64,000 nt of DNA from NCBI GenBank assembly GCA_902618795.1, contig CACNCF010000002.1, positions 1 to 64,000 on the forward strand, in the 5' to 3' direction. Source of the stretch: an uncultured Prochlorococcus sp. (GTDB taxonomy: Bacteria; Cyanobacteriota; Cyanobacteriia; PCC-6307; Cyanobiaceae). The notes beneath the pieces were generated by a model that was not told where the DNA came from, searched no databases, and was given only the letters and a program-made list of their open reading frames with translations. Made by a program: the position numbers and the translations under genes. Of the stretch, positions 15,954-24,476 are shown piece by piece; position 1 is the first letter of the stretch, and every line of letters begins with the position of its first letter.

Positions 15954-17091
15954 AAATTGTAAAACTGATATAGCTATTATTGGAGCAGGTATTGTAGGTC
16001 TTGCTCATGCATTATCAGCTGTAAAAAGAGGTTTTAGTGTAAAAGTTTTTGAGAGAGAAGAAAAAGCTATTGGAGCTTCAATAAGAAACTTTGGAATGAT
16101 ATGGCCAATTGGTCAACCTTTTGGAAAGCTATATAGTAGAGCTCTTAATTCTAGAAAAATATGGATTGAGACAGCCCAAAGCAGCGACTTTTTTTTAGAT
16201 CAAGTTGGTTCAATTATTTTGGCATATAAAGAAGATGAATATCAGGTTATGAAAGAATATTGTGATTTGTCTAAGTTTAAAAATTCAAGTGCAGAATTAC
16301 TTTCAATAAAGCAAATCTTTAATCTTAGCCCTTATGTTTTAAGTAAAGGATTAATTGGAGGATTGTGGAGTCCTACTGAAATGATTGTTGATCCTAGAGA
16401 GGCAATTAAAAAGATTACAATTTTATTAAAGAATAAATATGGAGTTGAATTTAATTTTGGTACAACAGTTTCAAGTGTTGAGCCAAATTTAGTAGTTACA
16501 AGTGATGGTAATAAGATTAATACAAAAAAAAGTATAATTTGTTCAGGAGCCGATTTTGAATCATTATTTCCTCAAGAATATAAGAAATTTCATACAACCA
16601 AAAGCAAGCTTCAAATGTTAAGAACAATTACTCAACCTAAAAACTTTAAGTTAGGACCTGCACTTTGTTCAGGTTTTACATTAACGCATTATGATTCTTT
16701 TGCTGAATGTTCATCAATTAATTCTTTAAAAGATAGATATAAAAAAGAGTTCCCTTTTGCAATTGAAAACGGAATACATATTATGATTTCTCAAAATGGA
16801 TTAGGTGAAATTATTTTGGGAGATTCTCATGAGTATGGATTAACTTTTGATCCTTTTAATAATGAAGAAATAAATAAATTTATTGTCGATCAAGTTAAGA
16901 GTTTTATAAGTCTTCCTTCAATTGAGATAGCCTCAAGATGGAACGGAATATATCCTAAGTTAATAGGAGGAACTGAGTTAATAAAAGAAGTTGATGATTC
17001 AATCCTAATAGTCAATTGTTTGGGCGGTGCTGGAATGACCCAATCATTTGGACTCGCAGAAGAAATAGCTGAAGAATATTTAAATTTTTAG
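15946..17091 (+). CDS. FAD-dependent aminophosphonate oxidoreductase
   Basis: 381 residues of the DAO (D-amino-acid oxidase) fold. The FAD-binding GxGxxG is IAIIGAGIVGLAHALSA near the N-terminus, followed by GASIRNFGMIWPIGQP, and the C-terminus has CLGGAGMTQSFGLAEEIAEEY. It matches the TIGR03364 family, which sits beside phosphonatase-like enzymes and is proposed to oxidatively deaminate 2-aminoethylphosphonate or its hydroxy form. With the upstream HAD enzyme this gives a two-step C-P cleavage route. It overlaps the HAD gene and converges on the HD-oxygenase gene. Confidence 0.8.
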   Translation: MSKNCKTDIAIIGAGIVGLAHALSAVKRGFSVKVFEREEKAIGASIRNFGMIWPIGQPFGKLYSRALNSRKIWIETAQSSDFFLDQVGSIILAYKEDEYQVMKEYCDLSKFKNSSAELLSIKQIFNLSPYVLSKGLIGGLWSPTEMIVDPREAIKKITILLKNKYGVEFNFGTTVSSVEPNLVVTSDGNKINTKKSIICSGADFESLFPQEYKKFHTTKSKLQMLRTITQPKNFKLGPALCSGFTLTHYDSFAECSSINSLKDRYKKEFPFAIENGIHIMISQNGLGEIILGDSHEYGLTFDPFNNEEINKFIVDQVKSFISLPSIEIASRWNGIYPKLIGGTELIKEVDDSILIVNCLGGAGMTQSFGLAEEIAEEYLNF

Positions 17092-17666
17092 CTTAAAAAA
17101 ATACTTTCAATTTTTGTAATAAAAAATTCCAATTCTAGGTTTTTAAAATTAGTATCTTTTGCCTTTTCATCTAATTCTCTAACCAATAAAATTTCATTAA
17201 AAAACTGATTTTTTTCAAAACTTTTTATTTCTTCCTTATTCATTTCACCTCCCTGAACCTTCAATGATGCTACTGAAGCTGATGAAAGTTTTGCAAAATA
17301 AGAAGAATCTTTTGTACATAGGTATCTTTTGGCATCAACATGCATTCTTACGCAATTAAAAATTTTATCTGAGAAAAAGTCCTTAATAAATTCTGCACCT
17401 ATTTTTTCATGATCATTATATTTAGAATAGATATCTTGATCAAGAAGTAAATGACCTACATCGTGAAAAAGGGATGCGATAATGATTTCATCTGATAAAC
17501 CGTTATTTACCGCATGAGTAGCGGATTGAAGCATATGATCTGAGACTGTTATTTCCTCACCTGCATATTGTTCTTTACCTTTCTGAGAAAATAAATAATT
17601 AATCATTCTAAAGAATTCTTTTTTATCCTTTAAATTTATATTTTTCATCAAATTAAGATGTGCCAT
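17088..17666 (-). CDS. phnZ: PhnZ-like HD-domain phosphonate oxygenase
   Basis: 192 residues. The YAGEEITVSDHMLQSATHA segment carries the Tyr/Glu and first His of PhnZ-type mixed-valent di-iron oxygenases. ASLFHDVGHLL gives the HD pair, DHEKIGAEFI and MHVDAKRYL give further His ligands, and the C-terminus carries REL-DEKAKD. The family (TIGR03276) cleaves 1-hydroxy-phosphonates such as (R)-1-hydroxy-2-aminoethylphosphonate with O2, releasing phosphate. The hydroxylating partner PhnY (an Fe/2-oxoglutarate oxygenase) is not in this window. The gene is on the opposite strand to the transporter operon and divergent from the Nudix gene. Confidence 0.85.
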   Translation of the reverse strand: MAHLNLMKNINLKDKKEFFRMINYLFSQKGKEQYAGEEITVSDHMLQSATHAVNNGLSDEIIIASLFHDVGHLLLDQDIYSKYNDHEKIGAEFIKDFFSDKIFNCVRMHVDAKRYLCTKDSSYFAKLSSASVASLKVQGGEMNKEEIKSFEKNQFFNEILLVRELDEKAKDTNFKNLELEFFITKIESIFLS

Positions 17667-17722
17667 TTCCTTAAAATATATCTTATTAAAATAAAGGTTA
17701 ATAATTTATATAATATGAAATA

Positions 17723-18277
17723 ATGAAATCAGATTCCGAATCCAGAAAAAATCATATTTTTTTTAAGAGAGAAATTTTTGAAACCACTAAAAATGTAAAT
17801 TTAAAAATCGAACATTTAAAGCTAAATAATTCCTCCATAGGGAGATATGGTTCTATTGACCATAATGGATCAACAATGGTGATAGCTAAGAATGAACAAG
17901 AAAAGATAATTGTTTTAAATCAATATAGATTTCCAGTTGAAGAATATATTTTAGAATTCCCATCAGGTACTATTAAAAATAATGAAAAGCCAATATCGAC
18001 TATAAGAAGAGAACTCATAGAAGAGACTGGCTATTCTTCAAAAAGTTTCAAATATTTTGGAGAAATCTTTGAGTCGCCATCTTATTCTAATGAAAGAATA
18101 CATTTGTTTTTAGCTAACAATATTTTTAAAGAGGCTAATTTATTAGATAAAGATGATGATGAGGAAATCGAAGTTTTATTTTTTAGTAAAGAGAAAATCA
18201 GAGATTTAATTTACTCTGGAGTAATAAAAGATTCAGCTACGATAGCCTTTTTTTTTAAAGTTTATGATTTAATCTAA
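17723..18277 (+). CDS. Nudix hydrolase (ADP-sugar pyrophosphatase-like)
   Basis: 184 residues. The Nudix box is complete: G, five residues, E, seven residues, RELIEETGY (around residues 91-113), preceded by a strand with QYRFPVEEYILEFPSG typical of ADP-ribose pyrophosphatases. It hydrolyses a nucleoside-diphosphate-linked compound; the exact substrate is unknown. It is divergent from phnZ with a 56-base gap, suggesting a shared control region for the phosphonate genes. Confidence 0.8.
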   Translation: MKSDSESRKNHIFFKREIFETTKNVNLKIEHLKLNNSSIGRYGSIDHNGSTMVIAKNEQEKIIVLNQYRFPVEEYILEFPSGTIKNNEKPISTIRRELIEETGYSSKSFKYFGEIFESPSYSNERIHLFLANNIFKEANLLDKDDDEEIEVLFFSKEKIRDLIYSGVIKDSATIAFFFKVYDLI

Positions 18278-18290
18278 ATACTAATTTATT

Positions 18291-19082
18291 TTAAAAAAAT
18301 AAATTTTTAAAAATATTTTTTATATCATTTACTGAATTCAGTATGAAATCTGCTCCTGCAATCTTTAGTTTGGATTCATATATTTCTCTCGCTTTTAAAC
18401 TGTTTTTTAAATGCAAATGTGGTGGAGCGACAGCAAGACTTATAAATTTCTGCTCTGGAATTATTTTTCTTGAATTAATAATTGTTTTAACATCTGCTAC
18501 CGTATCTCCAATATATGCTATGGGAGGAGCTGATCTTCCAAGCTCTTGATTAAGTAATTTTTTAGATAAATAAATAAAACCTTTAGGATCAGGTTTATCT
18601 GGAGCTTCTCCCATCGCGACTAGCGGAGGATTCAGAAGTTTTAATTTATTCTTTAATATATATTCAGCTGATGCCCTTTCTGCTCCACTTACAAAACCCC
18701 ACAAAATACTATTTTTAGTTAGTTCGCTAAAAATATTTTTCTCGATAAGAATTTTTTCGTTTTTTATAAATCCTGTCCAAATTTCTGATTCTAGAGGTGA
18801 TTTCAAACCAAAATATAAATTTTCAAAATGGCAAACTAATTCTTTCCTTGTTGGAGGTGTAATAGTTAATCTATTGCTTACTATGTGTCTTTTTATTAGT
18901 TCTAAACTTAAATCCCAGTCATTGTTCCAAATCCCTTCATTTTTTATTTCATCAATTTCGAAAATACTTGGTTCCCAAAAACAATAATGCTTTACTGTTT
19001 TTATAATTGCCATTCTATAGCTATTCGAAACATCTCTAATAACTCCATCTATATCGAATAGAATTAGACCCTTAATTGACAT
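18291..19082 (-). CDS. HAD-superfamily hydrolase, subfamily IA
   Basis: 263 residues. Motif I is ILFDIDGVIRDVSNSYR, motif II is WGFVSGAERAS, motif III has PDKPDPKGF (Lys), and motif IV is AYIGDTVADVKT. It resembles the TIGR01548-type HAD proteins common in cyanobacteria. As the second HAD enzyme in the phosphonate cluster it might act on a phospho-intermediate, but a housekeeping role is as likely. It converges on the Nudix gene. Confidence 0.75.
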   Translation of the reverse strand: MSIKGLILFDIDGVIRDVSNSYRMAIIKTVKHYCFWEPSIFEIDEIKNEGIWNNDWDLSLELIKRHIVSNRLTITPPTRKELVCHFENLYFGLKSPLESEIWTGFIKNEKILIEKNIFSELTKNSILWGFVSGAERASAEYILKNKLKLLNPPLVAMGEAPDKPDPKGFIYLSKKLLNQELGRSAPPIAYIGDTVADVKTIINSRKIIPEQKFISLAVAPPHLHLKNSLKAREIYESKLKIAGADFILNSVNDIKNIFKNLFF

Positions 19083-19298
19083 TTTAAAAATATATAATTT
19101 TTTTAAATTTACTTAAAATTACATCATATATTTTGATAATTAAACCATTTTTAAATTTAATTTTAAAAAATACGATAATAAAATTATAAACGTTTAATTA
19201 AATCATAACTATCTGCAAAAATTTAAAATACTACATTTCATTTTCAATACGGTGCAAAAAACTTTTTAAAAATTCTCAATTTATTAAGAGAAAAATAT

Positions 19299-19598
19299 CT
19301 ATATCATCCTTTGGCAAAAAGTATCAACAAGCTCCAATGGAACATATAACAAAGAAGCTGTCAATTCCTCTCTACTTTCTGCCTGCTCATCAGTTCCAGA
19401 AGAATAAAAAGTATAATATCTCGCGCAAATCTCTTTATATCTTAGTAACTTTACATTTTCATTTAAAATATTTCTATTTTCTTTAAGAGTACTTGAAATA
19501 GAATATGAATTGATAGCTACAATAGCCATAAAAATATTTAATGAATATTTTCTTAAAAAGTTTATTGTTTTTGTTTTATAAATATTTAATTTGTTCAT
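19299..19598 (-). CDS. Small membrane-anchored hypothetical protein (99 aa)
   Basis: It has one N-terminal membrane span (NIFMAIVAINSYSISSTL, about residues 21-38) and a soluble, cysteine-containing tail. No family is recognised. The 216 bases before it (19083-19298) and 283 bases after it are AT-rich without a convincing gene. Confidence 0.5.
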   Translation of the reverse strand: MNKLNIYKTKTINFLRKYSLNIFMAIVAINSYSISSTLKENRNILNENVKLLRYKEICARYYTFYSSGTDEQAESREELTASLLYVPLELVDTFCQRMI

Positions 19599-19881
19599 AT
19601 GAAATCAGCTAAATAAGGCGTCAATATTTAGTCGATAAATTTAAAGTAAAGAAAATTAAGAGGTAATTAATTTAAAAATAAATTTGTTTAAAGAAAGTCA
19701 AGACGCTTAAAAATTTAAAGAAGTTATTAATTTTAAGGTCAATATAAATTAATAGTTGAAAATATTAAGATTTCTCGATTCGAACGACTCATCAAAATGA
19801 GTAAATTTACTAACTGACAAATTATTTTTTTTACTTATTATTAAAAATAACTTAAGAAAATTTTAAGTAAAGGTTAACATT

Positions 19882-20121
19882 GTGGCAAAATCAAAAGCAA
19901 AGAGAAAAAAAGCTATTTTATCTCTAAAAACTCCAGCTATTCTGGCAGATGGAGTTATCCAGTTCAGCACAATCGTAACTTCTATCACACTTGTTTTTTT
20001 AACAGTTGGATTTTATTCGGCTTCTAATCATGCTAATAATTTAAATAAAAACTTAGAAAGAATTACTTCACAAAATTCAGTAAATATGAGTGCTGGAAAT
20101 TATTGCGATTTAGCTCTTTGA
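19882..20121 (+). CDS. Single-span hypothetical membrane protein (79 aa)
   Basis: GTG start. The basic N-terminus (MAKSKAKRKKAI) is followed by GVIQFSTIVTSITLVFLTVGF, one membrane helix, and a polar tail. It shares this design and the GVIQ segment with 9813-10046, a likely paralog. Function unknown. Confidence 0.5.
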   Translation: MAKSKAKRKKAILSLKTPAILADGVIQFSTIVTSITLVFLTVGFYSASNHANNLNKNLERITSQNSVNMSAGNYCDLAL

Positions 20122-20234
20122 TAATTAAACTTTAGTGCTTAATGCCTTAAAAATTTATATCAAAAAATTTACTTTTGCTATGCCAGAATCAGAGAGATAA
20201 AACAATAAAGGAATGCATTAACTCTGCAAGGTAA

Positions 20235-20435
20235 TTATAAAAAAGAAAAAATCTTCATTTGTTTATATTTTGAGGAACCAATAACTAAATTTAAACTTGA
20301 TATCTTATGGAATTTTTTATGCGTAAAATTACAAAATTCATTTTCATCTGAATAGTTAATTAAATCAACTGCATTAATATTTGAATCAAACCACAGGTCA
20401 TATTCTATGTAATTTGGCTCTGCAAAATAAGTCAT
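20235..20435 (-). CDS. Doubtful hypothetical protein (66 aa)
   Basis: The frame is intact from ATG 20435 and gives a soluble acidic product (MTYFAEPNYIEYDLWFDSN). Nothing else supports it, but it is the best open frame in a sparse stretch. Confidence 0.3.
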   Translation of the reverse strand: MTYFAEPNYIEYDLWFDSNINAVDLINYSDENEFCNFTHKKFHKISSLNLVIGSSKYKQMKIFSFL

Positions 20436-20439
20436 ACCA

Positions 20440-20957
20440 AATTTATTTCAAAAAGAAAAAGCTTCTCTATTACGTGCGAGGAGAATGTAGAAGCTACCGA
20501 CAGCTTAAAAGATTTAATGAACTCTTCTTTAAGAATTAAATAAGATACGAATAAGAAAAAATAAAATATTATTTTAATTTTTAAAAATTATTAGTTTACT
20601 TGCTGCATACTATAAAAAATTGCATCCAAGACCACTGCTTTGATTTAGAAGAATTGAATGCATTCTTAGAGTCACATTTTAAAGTTATAAGCAAGTTATG
20701 AATTGTTTAAAAGAAAAAAAAAGAAACAAAAAGAAAGGCATTTTTGCAAGTTATATTTTTAATAAAAAGTAATTATCCATTGGATTGCAGATGAGTAGGA
20801 AAAATAGATTCGGAGCTGTGCTTTCTTACAAAAATGAACAGGGAGATTCAAAAAATTCAGATTCCTATCAATTACAGATAAATTGGAATTTCTAAAGACT
20901 AAAAAGTGGATTAAAGAATAATTACAACACTCCCTAGAAATAATTTGACAGCAACAG
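20440..20957 (+). other. Gene-poor stretch
   Basis: It holds scattered short frames, for example a 34-codon one at 20790-20894 (MSRKNRFGAVLSYKNEQG), and an inverted repeat AGCTTCT/AGAAGCT near 20470-20505. The minus-strand frame at 20759-20983 has no protein-like composition. The stretch reads as decayed coding DNA ahead of the pseudogene. Confidence 0.4.
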
Positions 20958-21212
20958 ATGGGCCATTTAAATTTATCGTGCACACTTCGTTTTGTATGGT
21001 CAGAGGTTTTTAAAAATGATGATGCATTTCTTGCTCATTTAGTTAACCCTCCTGTCGGTGCTTATCTTGAAGTTCACGCTGGACTGTATGACGGAGATTC
21101 GTCTATTGAATTTTATGGAACTGTTGGAGATTAAGTAATTGAAGCAATTAACGAAAGTGGTCTTACTTTTAAAGTCTTCAAAACTAAACTTGGTAAAGCA
21201 GATTTTAATTAA
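20958..21212 (+). pseudogene. Interrupted alpha/beta-barrel-like gene
   Basis: One frame runs from ATG 20958 (MGHLNLSCTLRFVWSEVFKN) through LEVHAGLYDGDSS to a TAA at 21132-21134, then continues openly as VIEAINESGLTFKVFKTKLG to TAA at 21210. A single internal stop (TAA, probably from GAA or CAA) breaks it. The size and pattern resemble the neighbouring ABM/DUF3303-type proteins. It ends 1 base before a copy of the 16-bp repeat. Confidence 0.6.
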
Positions 21213-21213
21213 A

Positions 21214-21229
21214 GATTGAAAGTCGATCT
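21214..21229 (+). repeat. 16-bp cassette repeat, copy without hairpin
   Basis: GATTGAAAGTCGATCT, one mismatch from the copies at 5021, 21638 and 21989. It lies just after the pseudogene stop and before the next barrel gene. No hairpin follows. Confidence 0.6.
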
Positions 21230-21309
21230 AAAAATCTAAATTTAAAGATAAATTAAATACTTTTTAAATTATCGTTTTTAGATTGAAATTACACTATTGA
21301 ATTCTAATT

Positions 21310-21630
21310 ATGGCTTACTATCACGTTCATGGAGTTATCCCAGATACTCTTTCGCAATCTGAAGGGTACAAACTCTTTGAACAATATATTGCTTCCGGCG
21401 CACCTAAGGATAATTTTGACGGCTTTGAATTGATAAGTAGAGTCCATGCCCCTCAAACCGGAGAAGTTTTCGTAACATGCAAAGCTGACAGTCATCTTAA
21501 AATGGCTGAACATTTTGGTATTTGGAGAGCAAAATTTGGCGTTGAATGGAATGTACTTCCTGTTTTTAATGATGAAGAAGTTATTCTAAGAAATAAACAA
21601 CTTGCTGAAGAAGTAGCAGCGATGGGATAA
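21310..21630 (+). CDS. DUF3303-like small alpha/beta-barrel protein
   Basis: 106 residues (MAYYHVHGVIPDTL). It shares its pattern and several segments (GFELISRVHA; MAEHFGIWRAKF) with 5479-5817. It sits between two copies of the 16-bp repeat, followed after 7 bases by the hairpin element and the ABM-like copy B. Function unknown. Confidence 0.6.
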   Translation: MAYYHVHGVIPDTLSQSEGYKLFEQYIASGAPKDNFDGFELISRVHAPQTGEVFVTCKADSHLKMAEHFGIWRAKFGVEWNVLPVFNDEEVILRNKQLAEEVAAMG

Positions 21631-21637
21631 TTTAATT

Positions 21638-21685
21638 GATTGACAGTCGATCTAAAATTGGAGGGTATAAAAACCCTCTTTTTTT
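21638..21685 (+). repeat. Recurrent hairpin element, second identical copy
   Basis: Identical to 5021-5068: the 16-bp motif, hairpin GAGGG/CCCTC and T run, ending against the ATG of copy B. The identity continues into the coding region, showing that element and gene were duplicated as one unit of about 360 bp. Confidence 0.7.
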
Positions 21686-21994
21686 ATGACTGCTCAAAAT
21701 TTTATGAATGTTGTTCGATTTAAATTAAAGTCTGATTGTGTAGATAAGTATTTCGAAGTAATAGATAAAACAAGTTTTGAGGGGATGACTCAAAGATATA
21801 TCGCTAAAACTGGAGATTATGATTACTGTTTTGTTGGGATCTGGAAAAGTGCAGAAGCTATTGCAGCTCAAAGACCAGCTATGATTGCTCACCTTGATGA
21901 GGTTAGAGGATTTATGGAAGAGTTGTCTCCAGAACTTGGAGTTACTGACCCTGTTTCAGGAAATATAGTTTCTAAAGTTGGATATCACGATTGA
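21686..21994 (+). CDS. Small dimeric alpha/beta-barrel (ABM-like) protein, copy B
   Basis: 102 residues, differing from copy A (5069-5377) at only a few positions (for example E for A at residue 25 and E for D near residue 32). The stop codon lies within a further copy of the 16-bp repeat (21989-22004), so the gene is bracketed by direct repeats. Function unknown, as for copy A. Confidence 0.65.
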   Translation: MTAQNFMNVVRFKLKSDCVDKYFEVIDKTSFEGMTQRYIAKTGDYDYCFVGIWKSAEAIAAQRPAMIAHLDEVRGFMEELSPELGVTDPVSGNIVSKVGYHD

Positions 21995-22004
21995 CAGTCG
22001 ATCT
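21989..22004 (+). repeat. 16-bp cassette repeat closing copy B
   Basis: GATTGACAGTCGATCT, identical to 21638-21653, 351 bp downstream, supplying the TGA stop of copy B. The related sequence after copy A (5372-5387, GATTAATAGTCGATTT) occupies the same place. Confidence 0.65.
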
Positions 22005-22053
22005 ACCATAATTAGCATTTAGCTCCATTAAACAAAATAGTATTGAATCTATT

Positions 22054-22869
22054 CTATAGAATAAATCTCCTTATTTTTGCTGTAATCCATTCACTAAAAA
22101 CAACCGCTACTACTATTGCTAATAAAATAACTGATACCTTAGCCCAAGCTAAGTCTCCTATTTGAGCATCTAATTCTATCCCTATACCTCCTGCTCCAAC
22201 TAAGCCAACAACAGTTGCTTCTCTAATATTTATATCCCACCTATAAATAGAAATACTCGTAAATGCTGGGAGAATTTGAGGCACTATGCCAAAGGTCATA
22301 ATTTGTGCTTTATTTGCCCCTGTTGCCTCAATAGCTTCAATTTGGTTTTCATCAATTTCCTCTATAGCTTCATAAAGTAATTTTCCACAAAATCCAATCG
22401 ATCTTAATCCGATAGCAATTATGCCAGCCAAGACTCCCGGACCGACAACTGCAACAAGAAGTAATGCCCAGATTACTGAATTAATTGATCTGCTTGAAAC
22501 TATGCAAAATAAGGCTAAAGGTCTTAAAAACTTTTTACTTGGGGTAGTATTGTTTGCGGATAAAAAAGCTAATGGTATTGCAATTAAAGTTCCAATCGTT
22601 GTACCAATAGTCGCGATATTTAAAGTATCCCAAATAGGTTTTATTAAAGTTAAGAAATAATTAGTTTCTGGAGGAAACATCCTACCTAAAAGATCTAAAG
22701 CCTCATTATGTGAATCAAATACATAAAACCAGATTGTTTTACTACTAATCAGACCGAAACAAAAGCTAAAAATTAAAGTACCTAAGAACCAACAAAGCCA
22801 GTTTTGTAAATCTCTTTTTCGATCAAATTTTTTCCAGGTTTTGTAATCCTTTTGTTTTATTATTGGCAT
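22054..22869 (-). CDS. phnE: Phosphonate/phosphite ABC transporter permease, second
   Basis: 271 residues of the PhnE permease family, about 6 membrane segments. The EAA loop is EAIEATGANKAQIMTFGIVPQ and the C-terminal signature includes GLVGAGGIGIELD. It is the last gene of a four-gene minus-strand operon phnD-phnC-phnE-phnE. Its start overlaps the stop of the preceding permease by one base. Two different permeases suggest a heterodimeric channel. Confidence 0.85.
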   Translation of the reverse strand: MPIIKQKDYKTWKKFDRKRDLQNWLCWFLGTLIFSFCFGLISSKTIWFYVFDSHNEALDLLGRMFPPETNYFLTLIKPIWDTLNIATIGTTIGTLIAIPLAFLSANNTTPSKKFLRPLALFCIVSSRSINSVIWALLLVAVVGPGVLAGIIAIGLRSIGFCGKLLYEAIEEIDENQIEAIEATGANKAQIMTFGIVPQILPAFTSISIYRWDINIREATVVGLVGAGGIGIELDAQIGDLAWAKVSVILLAIVVAVVFSEWITAKIRRFIL

Positions 22870-23666
22870 TACTTTATTAATTTCCTGAGATGACTAGATG
22901 TATATTCAACAATCATCACGATAGAAATAATTACGATAAGAACAGCCGCTGCAGTCTCAAATTCATATCTATCAAAAGCTGTATTTAAGGTAGAACCAAT
23001 ACCTCCTCCCCCAACAATTCCAATTACAGCTGACTCTCTAAAATTAATATCCAATCTGTATAAAGATAATCCAATAAATCTTGGCATAACTTGAGGCTGG
23101 ACACCATAATTAACCCATTGAAACCAACTGCTACCAGTAGATTTAATTGCTTCAGCTTGGGATTTATTTATGTCTTCAATATCTTCAGATAATAATTTAG
23201 CGAAAAACCCTATTGTCGATAAACTCAGAGTTACCATCCCAGCAAAAGGTCCAAAACCCATTAACTTAACAAAAAATATTGCTAGGATAACCTCCTGAAA
23301 ACTCCTCGATAATGTGATAACTCCTCTTGATAAGAAATAAACAAATTTAGGGGCTATGTTTTTAGCCGCCCCTAAGGATACAGGTATAGAAATAAGTATC
23401 CCCACAATAGTTGCAACAATAGTCATCCATAGACTTTCAAAAATACCTGCCAAAATCTCATCAGATCTAGTTATGAAATCTGGAGGGAAAAAAGCAAATA
23501 TAAAATTTTTACCCCTTGGGATCCCTTCAAGAATTCTTTGCCAATCAATTTCGGTAGTTAGGAAAACAGATAATAAGTAAGTACTAATTAGCAAAATTAA
23601 TCCAATTCTTAATAACCTATTTTTTATTAACGGTTTTCTTTTCCAAATTACTTTCTTATCATTCAT
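22869..23666 (-). CDS. phnE: Phosphonate/phosphite ABC transporter permease, first
   Basis: 265 residues, PhnE family. The EAA loop is EAIKSTGSSWFQWVNYGVQPQ, and GIVGGGGIGSTLNTAFDRYEF is the family's C-terminal signature. It follows phnC after 11 bases. The substrate class (phosphite, methylphosphonate or other) is set by the binding protein. Confidence 0.85.
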   Translation of the reverse strand: MNDKKVIWKRKPLIKNRLLRIGLILLISTYLLSVFLTTEIDWQRILEGIPRGKNFIFAFFPPDFITRSDEILAGIFESLWMTIVATIVGILISIPVSLGAAKNIAPKFVYFLSRGVITLSRSFQEVILAIFFVKLMGFGPFAGMVTLSLSTIGFFAKLLSEDIEDINKSQAEAIKSTGSSWFQWVNYGVQPQVMPRFIGLSLYRLDINFRESAVIGIVGGGGIGSTLNTAFDRYEFETAAAVLIVIISIVMIVEYTSSHLRKLIK

Positions 23667-23677
23667 TTAATATATTC

Positions 23678-24445
23678 CTAATTTGCTACAGTTTTAGACC
23701 AGTCTTCTTCTCCATATATTTTTGTAAGTATTGTCTCTGATAAGCCACTTGGCTTGCCATCGTAAACAATTTCTCCAGCTTTTAAACCTATTATTCTTTC
23801 TGCAAAATTCTGAGCAAGAAAAACATCATGAATATTTATAATCGCAGCAAGATTTCTTTCCTTACATAACTCGCATATTAATCGCATAATTTGCCTGGAA
23901 TTTTTGGGATCTAAACTAGCTGTAGGTTCATCTACTAAAAGTAAAATTGGATTTTGTATCAAAGCTCTAGCAATTCCTACTCTTTGCCTCTGCCCTCCTG
24001 ACAATTCATCGGCTCTTTTATCAAGCATATGCTCTAGTCCAATTCTTTGAAGCAGACGGAATGCTTCTTCAATATCTTTTTGAGGAAATTTCCTGAAAAA
24101 ACTATTCCAAAATCCTACGTAACCTAATCTACCGGAAAGCACATTTTCCATTACACTTAATCTTTCTACCAAAGCAAATTCCTGGAAAATCATTCCAATT
24201 TGTCTTCTTATTTTTCTTAATTTAGATTTATTTAAAGAAGTAATGTCATTTTTTTCATTAGCGAAATAAACTTTCCCTGAAGTGGGCTCAACTAATCTAT
24301 TTATTGTTCTAATAAAAGTACTTTTACCAGCACCTGAAGGACCGATAAGAGCAACTACTTGCCCATTAGGAATTTCCAGGTTTATTCCTTTAAGCGCCTC
24401 TTCACCATTTGGATAAACCTTTTTGAGGTTTATTGTTTTAAGCAT
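23678..24445 (-). CDS. phnC: Phosphonate/phosphite ABC transporter ATP-binding protein
   Basis: 255 residues. Walker A is [12 protein letters not shown], the signature is [15 protein letters not shown], Walker B is [13 protein letters not shown], and the switch His is in IINIHD. The length and the absence of a TOBE domain match PhnC. It lies between phnD and the permeases in the operon. Confidence 0.9.
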   Translation of the reverse strand: MLKTINLKKVYPNGEEALKGINLEIPNGQVVALIGPSGAGKSTFIRTINRLVEPTSGKVYFANEKNDITSLNKSKLRKIRRQIGMIFQEFALVERLSVMENVLSGRLGYVGFWNSFFRKFPQKDIEEAFRLLQRIGLEHMLDKRADELSGGQRQRVGIARALIQNPILLLVDEPTASLDPKNSRQIMRLICELCKERNLAAIINIHDVFLAQNFAERIIGLKAGEIVYDGKPSGLSETILTKIYGEEDWSKTVAN

Positions 24446-24476
24446 TAAGTCTGATTTTATTTATGATTAAAAATTT

